From positions 1 through 40,238 of the forward strand of contig CAYPEF010000007.1 of the NCBI GenBank assembly GCA_964409675.1: a stretch of 40,238 nucleotides of DNA, written 5' to 3'. The translations under genes and the position numbers were made by a program. The notes below the pieces were generated by a model. The model was not told the DNA's origin. It was given only the letters and a program-made list of their open reading frames with translations, and made no database searches. Positions 14,877 to 22,142 of this stretch are shown here, in pieces (position 1 is the stretch's first letter; each line of letters opens with the position of its first letter). This DNA comes from CAYMDD01 sp964409675 (GTDB taxonomy: Bacteria; Pseudomonadota; Alphaproteobacteria; Rickettsiales; SXRF01).

Positions 14877-16649
14877 GTGACCGCCTATTCCCCGGAAACC
14901 TATGTAGCAGATACGCTGATCATCGGCGGCGGCGGCGCAGGCCTGCGCGCGGCCTGCGCGGCGCAGGAGCGCGGAGCGGATGTGCTGGTGGTGAGCAAAG
15001 TCCCCCCCACGCGCAGCCATACGGTAGCGGCACAGGGCGGCATCAACGCGGCGCTTGGCAACCGCGAGCAGGATAACTGGCGCTGGCATATGTACGATAC
15101 GGTGCGCGGCGGCGACTGGCTGGGCGATCAGGACGCCATCGCCCTCATGTGCGAACGTGCTCCGGGCGCGATTATTGAGCTGGAGCAGATGGGCCTTCCC
15201 TTCACCCGCCAGGAGGACGGGCGCATCTACCAGCGTGCATACGGCGGACAGCGCACTCATTTCGGCAAGGGAGATCTGGCGCACCGCGCCTGCGCCGTGG
15301 CTGACCGCACCGGGCACGCGCTGCTGCATACGCTCTACGCACAGGCAAAGCGCTTTGGCGTTCGTTTTTTGAATGAATGCATCGCGCTGGACCTTCTGAT
15401 GAGTTCGGAAGGCACCTGCCTCGGCGTGCTGGCGTGGCAGCTGGAGACCGGGAAGCTGCTGATCCTGCGCGCGCGCCATACCATCATCGCTACCGGCGGA
15501 TACGGGCAGGCATGGGCCGCTTCTACCTCCTCCTCCATCTGCACCGGTGACGGCAACGCCATGGCCTTACGCGCAGGGTTGCCATTGCAGGATATGGAAT
15601 TCGTGCAGTTCCACCCCACCACGCTGTACGGCGCGGGGCTTCTGATTACCGAAGGCGCGCGCGGCGAAGGTGGTTGGCTCCAGAATAGCAATGGCGAGCG
15701 CTTTATGCAGCGCTACGCGCCGGACTCGATGGAGCTGGCCTCACGCGATGTGATCAGCCGCGCGATGATTATGGAAATCCGCGCCGGGCGGGGCTGCGGA
15801 CCAAAGAAAGATCATCTGCATTTATCGCTTGCCCATCTGCCGCCCGCCCTGATCCGCGAGCGCCTGCCTACCGTTTGCGAAATCAGCCGCACCTTCGCCC
15901 GGCTGGATGCGCTGAAAGACCCAATTCCGGTAATCCCGGCGGTGCATTACACCATGGGCGGCATCCCGAGCAACGCCGAGAGTGAAGTCATCAACGTGCA
16001 GGATGGGCGGGAATATGCCGTGCCCGGGTTGATGGTAATTGGTGAAGCCGCCTGCACCTCCATCCACGGCGCGAACCGGTTGGGCTGCAACGCCCTGCTT
16101 GATCTGGTGGTGTTCGGAAAAGCAGCGGGCGAAAAATGCGCTCAGGATGATGCGCACACCTCCCTCCCCCCGCTTCCCTCTGCCACGCTGGAGCGGGCGC
16201 TTTCGCATTTTGACCGATTGCGGCACGCCTCCGGCGGCACCCAAATCCGCGCCGTGCGGGCGCACATAAAGGAAAGCATGCAGGCCTATGTCGGGATTTT
16301 TCGTGATGAGGCCGTGCTGACAGAGGGCTGCGCCGCGTTGCAGCAAGCGCACTCCATGCTGAAAGACGCGCAGCTGCGCGACCGCTCGTTGCTATGGAAC
16401 AATGAGCTGGTGGAAGCTGTTGAGACGGATAATCTTTTAAGATTGTCGCTCGTTACCGCTGCCTCCGCCCGCTTTCGACGGGAAAGCCGGGGCGCGCATG
16501 CTCGTGACGATTATTCCGCACGCGATGATGCTCAGTGGCTCGCGCATACGCTGGCGTCGCTTCCGGATGACGGGCAGGCAGTGTTGAGCAAGCGCCCGGT
16601 GAGGCTGGACACAGCGCACGGATTCCTGCCTGAGGAGCGTCATTACTGA
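14877..16649 (+). CDS. SdhA/FrdA-family flavoprotein, lone paralog next to nadC
   Basis: A 590-residue FAD enzyme starting at GTG 14877 (AGAAGGA at 14866-14872). FAD fold: IIGGGGAG (15-22). RSHTVAAQGG has His48 at the position of covalent FAD attachment in succinate dehydrogenase. The substrate residues of SdhA are kept: FHPTTLYGAG, LITEGARGEGG, LASRDVISRA, AVHYTMGGI and HGANRLGCNALLDLVVFG. L-aspartate oxidase (NadB) is a relative; its Glu in TREGG that holds the aspartate amino group corresponds, as I recall the alignment, to an aromatic residue in SdhA, and here it is Tyr (QRAYGG). This favours succinate/fumarate. But no sdhB, C or D is adjacent, and nadC is divergent 90 bp away, so a NadB-like role is possible. 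The C-terminus is shorter and more diverged than in true SdhA. Confidence 0.88.
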   Translation: MTAYSPETYVADTLIIGGGGAGLRAACAAQERGADVLVVSKVPPTRSHTVAAQGGINAALGNREQDNWRWHMYDTVRGGDWLGDQDAIALMCERAPGAIIELEQMGLPFTRQEDGRIYQRAYGGQRTHFGKGDLAHRACAVADRTGHALLHTLYAQAKRFGVRFLNECIALDLLMSSEGTCLGVLAWQLETGKLLILRARHTIIATGGYGQAWAASTSSSICTGDGNAMALRAGLPLQDMEFVQFHPTTLYGAGLLITEGARGEGGWLQNSNGERFMQRYAPDSMELASRDVISRAMIMEIRAGRGCGPKKDHLHLSLAHLPPALIRERLPTVCEISRTFARLDALKDPIPVIPAVHYTMGGIPSNAESEVINVQDGREYAVPGLMVIGEAACTSIHGANRLGCNALLDLVVFGKAAGEKCAQDDAHTSLPPLPSATLERALSHFDRLRHASGGTQIRAVRAHIKESMQAYVGIFRDEAVLTEGCAALQQAHSMLKDAQLRDRSLLWNNELVEAVETDNLLRLSLVTAASARFRRESRGAHARDDYSARDDAQWLAHTLASLPDDGQAVLSKRPVRLDTAHGFLPEERHY

Positions 16650-16735
16650 TTGATTATGCGGCTGTCCCAGCCGGGCTAAGAATATTTCGGATAAATGCTT
16701 GCGGTTCAGAAAGACGATTTAGGAGACAGCTTGAC

Positions 16736-17614
16736 ATGCGCTTCCGCGCATTTCATATTCACTCTATGAAAGAAGCGCTAAAAAAGCATTGGCTTACCGG
16801 CCTTGTGGGCGGATTGATCGTGGTGGTTATTATTATAGCCATCTTTCAGCAAAGCGCCCAGGATAAACCGCGTGCTGTAGTGGCGCTGCCTGCCATCGGC
16901 ACGCCTGCTTCATTTGCTAAAGGGGCGGTGCCCATTATTACCACCGAGGCATTGAGCGACCTGCTTCGGCAAGGCTACTCGCGTGTGATCGTGAAGCTGA
17001 ACTTCACGTCGGATGATAAATTGGTATGCATTGGCGACTGGAATGCGGACACAGCACGCATTTTTGGAAAAACAAACACCCCTTCTCCAACGCTCAGTTA
17101 TGCGGATTTTACCACACTCCCCACGGCGGAAGGAAAACGCCCGTGCACTCTGGAAACTTTATCCGCCTGGATGGATGCCAACCCGTCGGCTGAAATAGTA
17201 ATTCCTGCAACCAAGCGCCATGCGGAGATGTTTAAGTATCTGTCCGATAATATGGAAAATAAGAAAAGGCGCTTTATCCCGCTCGTGCATGCTCCCGGCC
17301 AGTATAAAGCGTTAAAGAAAATGGGATATCAGTCTATTATCCTCTCATATCCCGCTAAGGCATTTAAATCAGATAAGAAGGATGCTATTGAAAGACTTGA
17401 TGAATTTTCTATAAGAAATCGCGTATACGCTGTGCAGATGCCGCAGAAAGCCTTTGCTACCAATGCATCCGCTAAAAAGCTGGCGCAAAAGAATATTCCC
17501 ATCTATATATTCACAACGAATTGCGCCGCATTAGCGCAACTAAAGAAATTCGGATCAATCGGGCTGTATGCCGGACCCGCATTGAAATCCCCCTGCTCCG
17601 CAGGCGCACAATAA
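16736..17614 (+). CDS. Membrane-anchored GDPD-like protein, probably without catalysis
   Basis: A 292-residue protein with one N-terminal membrane helix (WLTGLVGGLIVVVIIIAIF, about 19-37) and a domain outside. From 50 on it follows the TIM-barrel pattern of glycerophosphodiester phosphodiesterase: IVKLNFTSDDKLVCIGDWN (about 85-103), PSPTLSYADFTTLP, CTLETLSAWMDANPSAEIVIPA, ALKKMGYQSIILSY. In active GDPDs the first of these reads E-x-D...DG-x-x-V-x-x-HD; here the Glu-Asp pair is Lys-Leu-Asn and the HD is GD, so the metal and catalytic residues are missing. Hence a degenerate, perhaps binding, role is inferred. AGGAGA lies upstream of the chosen start. It runs 12 bp ahead of thrS on the same strand. 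Confidence 0.68.
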   Translation: MRFRAFHIHSMKEALKKHWLTGLVGGLIVVVIIIAIFQQSAQDKPRAVVALPAIGTPASFAKGAVPIITTEALSDLLRQGYSRVIVKLNFTSDDKLVCIGDWNADTARIFGKTNTPSPTLSYADFTTLPTAEGKRPCTLETLSAWMDANPSAEIVIPATKRHAEMFKYLSDNMENKKRRFIPLVHAPGQYKALKKMGYQSIILSYPAKAFKSDKKDAIERLDEFSIRNRVYAVQMPQKAFATNASAKKLAQKNIPIYIFTTNCAALAQLKKFGSIGLYAGPALKSPCSAGAQ

Positions 17615-17626
17615 ACAGATTTGCAT

Positions 17627-19573
17627 ATGGTAACCATTACCCTTCCCGATAACAGCACGCGTCAGTTCGATCATCCCGTTACGGGACTGGAAGTGGCGCA
17701 ATCCATTGGCGCAGGCCTTGCCAAAGCGGCACTGGCCGTGAAAGTAAACGGCGCGCAGCGTGACCTTTATACACCGATTGCCGAGGATGCGCGGCTGGAA
17801 ATTCTTACCGTCAAACAGCCGGAAGGACTGGACGTGATGCGCCACACCACCACCGCACAGGTGCTGGCGCGAGCGCTGAAAGAGCTTTATCCCGGCGCGA
17901 AGCTTGCCATCGGCCCCACGGTGGATGATGGGTTTTATTATGATGTGGAAACCGACCATCCGATTTCATCCGAAGACCTTCCTAAAATCGAAGCGCGTAT
18001 GCGCGAGATCATGGCGGAAGATAAAACCGTCACCCGCGAGATGTGGAGCCGCGCCGATGCCATCGCTTTGTTCAAGTCGCGCGGTGAGCCCTATAAGGCC
18101 GATATTATTGAAAACGCCGCCGCCGACGATACCACTGAAGCAGGGAAAATCTCCCTTTACCGCCAAGGCAGCGGCGAGAATGCCTTTATCGACCTTTGCC
18201 GCGGCCCGCACGTGCCGCATTTCTCACACCTGAGCAAAGCCTTCAAGCTTACCCGAGTAGCCGGTGCCTATTGGCGCGGCGACAGCAAGAACAAGCAGCT
18301 GATGCGCATCTACGGCGTGCAGTTCGCCACCGAAAAAGAGCTGAATGCCTATCTCACCATGCTGGAAGAAGCCGAAAAGCGCGACCACCGCAAGCTTGGC
18401 AAGGAACTCGGCCTGTTCCATATCGAAGACCATTCGCCCGGCATGATTTTCTGGCATGACAAGGGTTGGACGCTGTTTCGCACCATCGAGAATTACATCC
18501 GCACCCGCATTCGCGCCAACGGCTATATTGAAGTGAAAACGCCGATACTGGTGGATAAAACCCTGTGGGAGGCTTCCGGGCACTGGGAGAAGTTCCGCGC
18601 CAACATGTTCACTTCGCAAGCCGATGAAGACCGTACGCTCGCCATCAAGCCGATGAACTGCCCCTGCCACGTGCAGATTTTCAACCAGGGCCTGAAAAGC
18701 TACCGCGAACTGCCGCTGCGCATGAGCGAATTCGGCACCTGCCACCGCAACGAGCCCTCCGGCAGCCTGCACGGCATCATGCGTATCCGCGGCTTCACGC
18801 AGGACGACGCGCATATTTTCTGCATGGAAGACCAGATCACTGCTGAGACGGTTGCCTTCTGCGATTTGCTCAAAAGCGTGTACAAGGATTTCGGCTTCAC
18901 CCAGATCATGGTAAAATTCTCCGACCGCCCGCCGGTGCGCGCCGGTTCGGATGAAACATGGGACAAGGCTGAAAACGCCCTGAAAGAAGCCGTGGCCGAA
19001 GCGAAGCTGGAATGGACGCTAAATCCCGGCGAAGGCGCATTTTACGGCCCGAAGCTGGAGTTCACCCTGCGCGACGCACTGGGGCGCGACTGGCAGTGCG
19101 GCACGCTGCAGGTAGATTTTGTGCTGCCGGAGCGGCTGGCTGCCGCGCATGGGGGCGCGGACGGCGCCAAGCACCGCCCCGTGATGCTCCACCGCGCCAT
19201 TCTTGGTTCATTGGAGCGCTTTATCGGCATCCTGATCGAGGAACATGCCGGGAAGTTCCCGCTCTGGCTGGCTCCTGTGCAGGCGGTGGTGGCCACCATC
19301 ACCAATGACGCGGATGATTACGCGCAGGAAGCCGCTGCCGAGTTGCGCGCTCATGGCATCCGGACGGAAGTGGATATTTCCCCCAATAAAATCAATTACA
19401 AGGTGCGCGAGCATTCGCATGCGAAGGTGCCGCTGATCCTGGTGGTAGGGGCAAAAGAGAAGGAAAACCGATCGGTTACCATCCGTCGCTTGGGCACGCA
19501 GGAACAGCAGACGCTTTCGCTGGAAGATGCCGCCCACCAGATCACCCGGGAAGCGCAGCCGCCTTCTTTCTGA
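17627..19573 (+). CDS. thrS: Threonine--tRNA ligase
   Basis: Charges tRNA-Thr. I use the ATG at 17627 (648 residues) rather than a TTG two codons earlier; no good ribosome site is seen for either. Order: TGS domain (1-62), the editing/second additional domain with HTTTAQVLARAL and the HxxxH-like elements (about 70-225), the class II catalytic core with zinc-binding MNCPCHVQIF, RMSEFGTCHRNE (motif 2), GFTQDDAHIFC and HRAILGSLERFIGILIEE (motif 3), and the C-terminal anticodon-binding domain ending about 640. All core parts are complete. It is followed by infC after a 172-bp gap holding a separate promoter candidate. Confidence 0.98.
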   Translation: MVTITLPDNSTRQFDHPVTGLEVAQSIGAGLAKAALAVKVNGAQRDLYTPIAEDARLEILTVKQPEGLDVMRHTTTAQVLARALKELYPGAKLAIGPTVDDGFYYDVETDHPISSEDLPKIEARMREIMAEDKTVTREMWSRADAIALFKSRGEPYKADIIENAAADDTTEAGKISLYRQGSGENAFIDLCRGPHVPHFSHLSKAFKLTRVAGAYWRGDSKNKQLMRIYGVQFATEKELNAYLTMLEEAEKRDHRKLGKELGLFHIEDHSPGMIFWHDKGWTLFRTIENYIRTRIRANGYIEVKTPILVDKTLWEASGHWEKFRANMFTSQADEDRTLAIKPMNCPCHVQIFNQGLKSYRELPLRMSEFGTCHRNEPSGSLHGIMRIRGFTQDDAHIFCMEDQITAETVAFCDLLKSVYKDFGFTQIMVKFSDRPPVRAGSDETWDKAENALKEAVAEAKLEWTLNPGEGAFYGPKLEFTLRDALGRDWQCGTLQVDFVLPERLAAAHGGADGAKHRPVMLHRAILGSLERFIGILIEEHAGKFPLWLAPVQAVVATITNDADDYAQEAAAELRAHGIRTEVDISPNKINYKVREHSHAKVPLILVVGAKEKENRSVTIRRLGTQEQQTLSLEDAAHQITREAQPPSF

Positions 19574-19612
19574 TTTCCCCTGCAAGGGGAAGGGAAATAA
19601 AGCAAAACCCTG

Positions 19613-19641
19613 TTGACCATTGAGGCAAACCCACGTATGAG
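19613..19641 (+). promoter_or_regulatory. Predicted promoter ahead of infC
   Basis: TTGACC (19613-19618, 5 of 6) and TATGAG (19636-19641, 4 of 6) are spaced by exactly 17 bp. It lies between thrS and infC. The inverted pair AAAACCCTGTT (about 19604-19614) and AACAGGTTTT (about 19658-19667) brackets it, so readthrough RNA could fold there. Confidence 0.5.
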
Positions 19642-19707
19642 GGGTATTCCCTGCAAACAGGTTTTATTAACCTTTTCCGGGTATTATCATGAATATATCA
19701 ACTACGC

Positions 19708-19749
19708 AAAGGAGCGCTATTTGCACATATGGGTTATAACTTCGTATGA
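19708..19749 (+). promoter_or_regulatory. Unusual infC translation start region
   Basis: The strong Shine-Dalgarno AAAGGAG (19708-19714) is 31 bases before the infC ATG, too far to serve it directly. At good distance sit an ATT (19719) and a TTG (19721). The ATT is in frame with infC but meets TAA at 19737. A six-codon frame from ATG 19729 ends in a TGA (19747-19749) that overlaps the infC ATG. Ribosome re-entry or coupling from a mini-frame is therefore possible. E. coli infC is known for an AUU start used in self-control; a parallel here is inference. Confidence 0.4.
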
Positions 19750-20270
19750 ATTCGCCTAAATCCCGCGGTGATGAGCCGCGCATCAACCAGCAGATCACTT
19801 CCCCCCGTATCCGCTTAATTGACGCCACCGGCCAGATGGTCGGGGTGGTTTCCGTTCCCGAAGCGCTGCGCAAAGCCGAGCAATCCGGGCTTGATCTAGT
19901 GGAGATCGTGCCGACAGCGGAGCCGCCCGTATGCAAAATCATGGATTACGGCAAATATAAATACGAAGCGCAAAAGAAAGCCCATGAAGCGCGCAAAAAG
20001 CAGAAAGTCATCGTCATCAAGGAAATCAAGCTCCGCCCGACGATTGACAAGAACGACCTCGACATCAAGCTGAAAAATGCCATCAAGTTCCTGGAAGAAG
20101 GCGACAAGGTGAAAATCAGCCTTAAATTCCGTGGCCGCGAAATGGCCCACCAGGAGGTGGGGCAGAACATTATCGCGCGCGTGCAGGAAACGCTGGAACC
20201 GCATTGCAAGATCGAGCAGCCGCCGCGCATGGAAGGCAGCCAGATCACGATGATCGTCGGGCCGAAATGA
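19746..20270 (+). CDS. infC: Translation initiation factor IF-3
   Basis: Binds the 30S subunit and checks start codon and initiator tRNA pairing. The 174-residue product has the family N-domain (EPRINQQITSPRIRLIDATGQ, GVVSVPEALRKAEQSGLDLVEI), the linker KIMDYGKYKYEAQKKAHEARKKQK and the C-domain (KEIKLRPTIDKNDLDIKLKNA, FLEEGDKVKISLKFRGREMAH, ending ITMIVGPK). An in-frame stop at 19737 rules out a start further upstream, so this product is short at the N-terminus. It follows thrS as in many bacteria, but rpmI and rplT, which usually come next, are not here. Confidence 0.97.
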   Translation: MNSPKSRGDEPRINQQITSPRIRLIDATGQMVGVVSVPEALRKAEQSGLDLVEIVPTAEPPVCKIMDYGKYKYEAQKKAHEARKKQKVIVIKEIKLRPTIDKNDLDIKLKNAIKFLEEGDKVKISLKFRGREMAHQEVGQNIIARVQETLEPHCKIEQPPRMEGSQITMIVGPK

Positions 20271-20453
20271 GCTTCATTTCCATTCTCCTTCATTGCGGTT
20301 GCAGGGTGGAGCGGAATGAATGTCTCAAATAACCACTACCCCCTCCCCTCAATTAGAGGCGGCGGGCAATAAATTAATTAAAAAATAATCAATTACTTAT
20401 ATCGTCGCAGGATATCGTTTCATTACCTTTCGCGCTACGGGAGTCGATGTCGC

Positions 20454-21482
20454 ATGTCCGCCGTTCAGATTAACGAGATTATCCAGACCATTCAGAGCGA
20501 AGTGCAGAAATTCGCCATTACGAATGAAACCATCGCCAACCATACCAATTTGCTGGCGCTGAACGCCACCATAGAAGCTGCACGCGCGGGGGAATATGGG
20601 CGGGGGTTCGCGGTGGTTGCGCAGGAAGTGAAGTCGCTAGCCTCACAGGCGGCGCATAATTCCAAGGAACTTCGCACCACGGTGCTGAAGCGCATCTGTA
20701 CCCAGACCGACGAGCTTTCCCGTTATTTCGTTGAGCGCGATACATCGCGCCTCGCCGAAATGGCGCAGACGCTGGTGCAACTGATTGTGCGCAACCTCTA
20801 TGAGCGCACCGCAGACGTGCGCTGGTGGGCCACCGATGAGGCTTTTTACAATTGCCTGGAAAATATCTCCGAGCAGACCTGCCTGCATGCCATCCGCCGC
20901 CTGTCCATCATCAACCGCTTTTATTCGGTGTATCTCGATTTACTGCTGGTGGATACCAAAGGCCGCGTGGTCGCTACTTCGCAGCCGGATAAATTCAAGG
21001 CTGCGCTTGGCGCCAGCGTTTCGCAACACCGCTGGTACAGCGCCGCCATGGCCACTTCCAGCGGCGACCAGTATATCGTAGATGATATTTACACCGACCC
21101 CCTGCATAATCAGCTTCCGGTGGCCGTCTATTCCACCGCTGTGCGCAAGGGCGGCGAGCTGAATGGCGAGATTACCGGCGTGCTGGGCGTGTTTTTCGAT
21201 TGGAGCGAGCAGGCCCGCGTGATCGTGCAGGATGAGCCGAACCTCACCAAGGAAGAATGGGCGCGTACCCGCGTGCTGCTGCTGGACGATAAATTCCGCA
21301 TCATTGCATCTTCCGACGGGCGCGACATGCTCGCCCCCTTCCGCCTGAACACGCAAGGCCAGCCCAAAGGCTCCTACACGGACGCAAACGGCGATACGGT
21401 AGCGTTCGCCAAGACCCTTGGCTACCAGGAATATGACGGCTTAGGCTGGTACGGGGTGATTATCCAAAAACCTGAAGCGTAA
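20454..21482 (+). CDS. Soluble receptor: chemoreceptor signalling tip followed by Cache domain
   Basis: A 342-residue protein without membrane helices. Residues 26-67 match the signalling tip of methyl-accepting chemotaxis proteins (TIANHTNLLALNATIEAARAG, RGFAVVAQEVKSLA), where CheA and CheW bind. Only about 70 residues of the coiled hairpin are present, so the long methylation helices are missing. From about 150 to 340 it has a Cache-like sensor (DLLLVDTKGRVVATS, QHRWYSAAM, QYIVDDIYTDPLHNQLPVAVYSTAV, GVLGVFFDW). The order, tip first and sensor last, is reversed from classic receptors. It may be a cytoplasmic receptor or a gene cut at its 5' end. No ribosome site is clear; the frame is open upstream for at least 24 codons without an obvious start. 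Confidence 0.75.
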   Translation: MSAVQINEIIQTIQSEVQKFAITNETIANHTNLLALNATIEAARAGEYGRGFAVVAQEVKSLASQAAHNSKELRTTVLKRICTQTDELSRYFVERDTSRLAEMAQTLVQLIVRNLYERTADVRWWATDEAFYNCLENISEQTCLHAIRRLSIINRFYSVYLDLLLVDTKGRVVATSQPDKFKAALGASVSQHRWYSAAMATSSGDQYIVDDIYTDPLHNQLPVAVYSTAVRKGGELNGEITGVLGVFFDWSEQARVIVQDEPNLTKEEWARTRVLLLDDKFRIIASSDGRDMLAPFRLNTQGQPKGSYTDANGDTVAFAKTLGYQEYDGLGWYGVIIQKPEA

Positions 21483-21485
21483 TAT

Positions 21486-21535
21486 TCTCCATCATACTCG
21501 GGCCGCCTTAGGCGGAACCGGGGAAGATGGAGAAA
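21486..21535. terminator. Two-way terminator between convergent genes
   Basis: TTCTCCATC (21486-21494) pairs perfectly with GATGGAGAA (21527-21535), and a nested hairpin CCGCC-TTA-GGCGG lies at 21504-21516. The right arm is followed by AAAATGTT. It sits between the receptor gene and pyrE, whose ends face each other. Confidence 0.7.
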
Positions 21536-21539
21536 AATG

Positions 21540-22142
21540 TTATGCCTTCATCCCGCGGCTGCCCGGTTTGATGGCGGGGATGGCGGCGAGGTCGGAGGGA
21601 AGTGCGTCGGCGTGGTAGGTGGGCACGTCCAGTGTCAGCAGGGAGACCAGCGGCAGCTTAAGGGTGGCGTCGTTGCCGCTGCGGCGGTCGATCAGGCTGC
21701 AGGCAAGCACCGCGTTGCCGCCGTGATCCGCCACGCAGGCCACCGCTTCCATCGAGGATTTGCCGGTGGTAATCACATCCTCCACGATCAGCACGCGCGC
21801 GCCCGGCTCCAGCGCGAAGCCGCGGCGCAGCTGGAAGCTGCCGTCCACACGTTCGCAGAACATGGTGGGGATGCTGAGCTGGCGGCCCATTTCATAGCCG
21901 ACCACCACGCCGCCCATGGCCGGGGCGACGATGCAATCCACATCAATCTCATGCTCATCCACATAGGCCTGGATACGCTGCGCCAGCGCATGGCACAAAC
22001 GCTCGCCGCGCGCGGCGTCCATCATCACGCGCGCGCATTGCAGGTATTTGGGGCTGCGCAGGCCCGAGGAGAGGATGAAATGACCGTTCAGGATCGCGCC
22101 CGCGTCGGTGAATTCCTGCAGGATGGCTTCTTCAGTGAGCAT
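21540..22142 (-). CDS. pyrE: Orotate phosphoribosyltransferase
   Basis: Makes orotidine monophosphate from orotate and PRPP in pyrimidine synthesis. The 200-residue product has the PRPP-binding motif VLIVEDVITTGKS (117-129), the N-terminal GHFILSSGLRSPKYLQC (20-36), and IVAPAMGGVVVGYE (71-84). Its start at 22142 lies 11 bases inside the upstream DUF2125-like gene, indicating coupling, so it is the third gene of a pabC / DUF2125-like / pyrE row. Confidence 0.96.
   Translation of the reverse strand: MLTEEAILQEFTDAGAILNGHFILSSGLRSPKYLQCARVMMDAARGERLCHALAQRIQAYVDEHEIDVDCIVAPAMGGVVVGYEMGRQLSIPTMFCERVDGSFQLRRGFALEPGARVLIVEDVITTGKSSMEAVACVADHGGNAVLACSLIDRRSGNDATLKLPLVSLLTLDVPTYHADALPSDLAAIPAIKPGSRGMKA

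Noticed and set aside
14787..15479. N-terminal extension of the NadC frame
   Set aside because: It lies antisense to the flavoprotein gene; NadC family length and motifs start at 14786.
14877..16649. Naming the flavoprotein nadB because nadC is adjacent
   Set aside because: The covalent-FAD His and an aromatic residue at the aspartate-binding Glu position follow SdhA rather than NadB.
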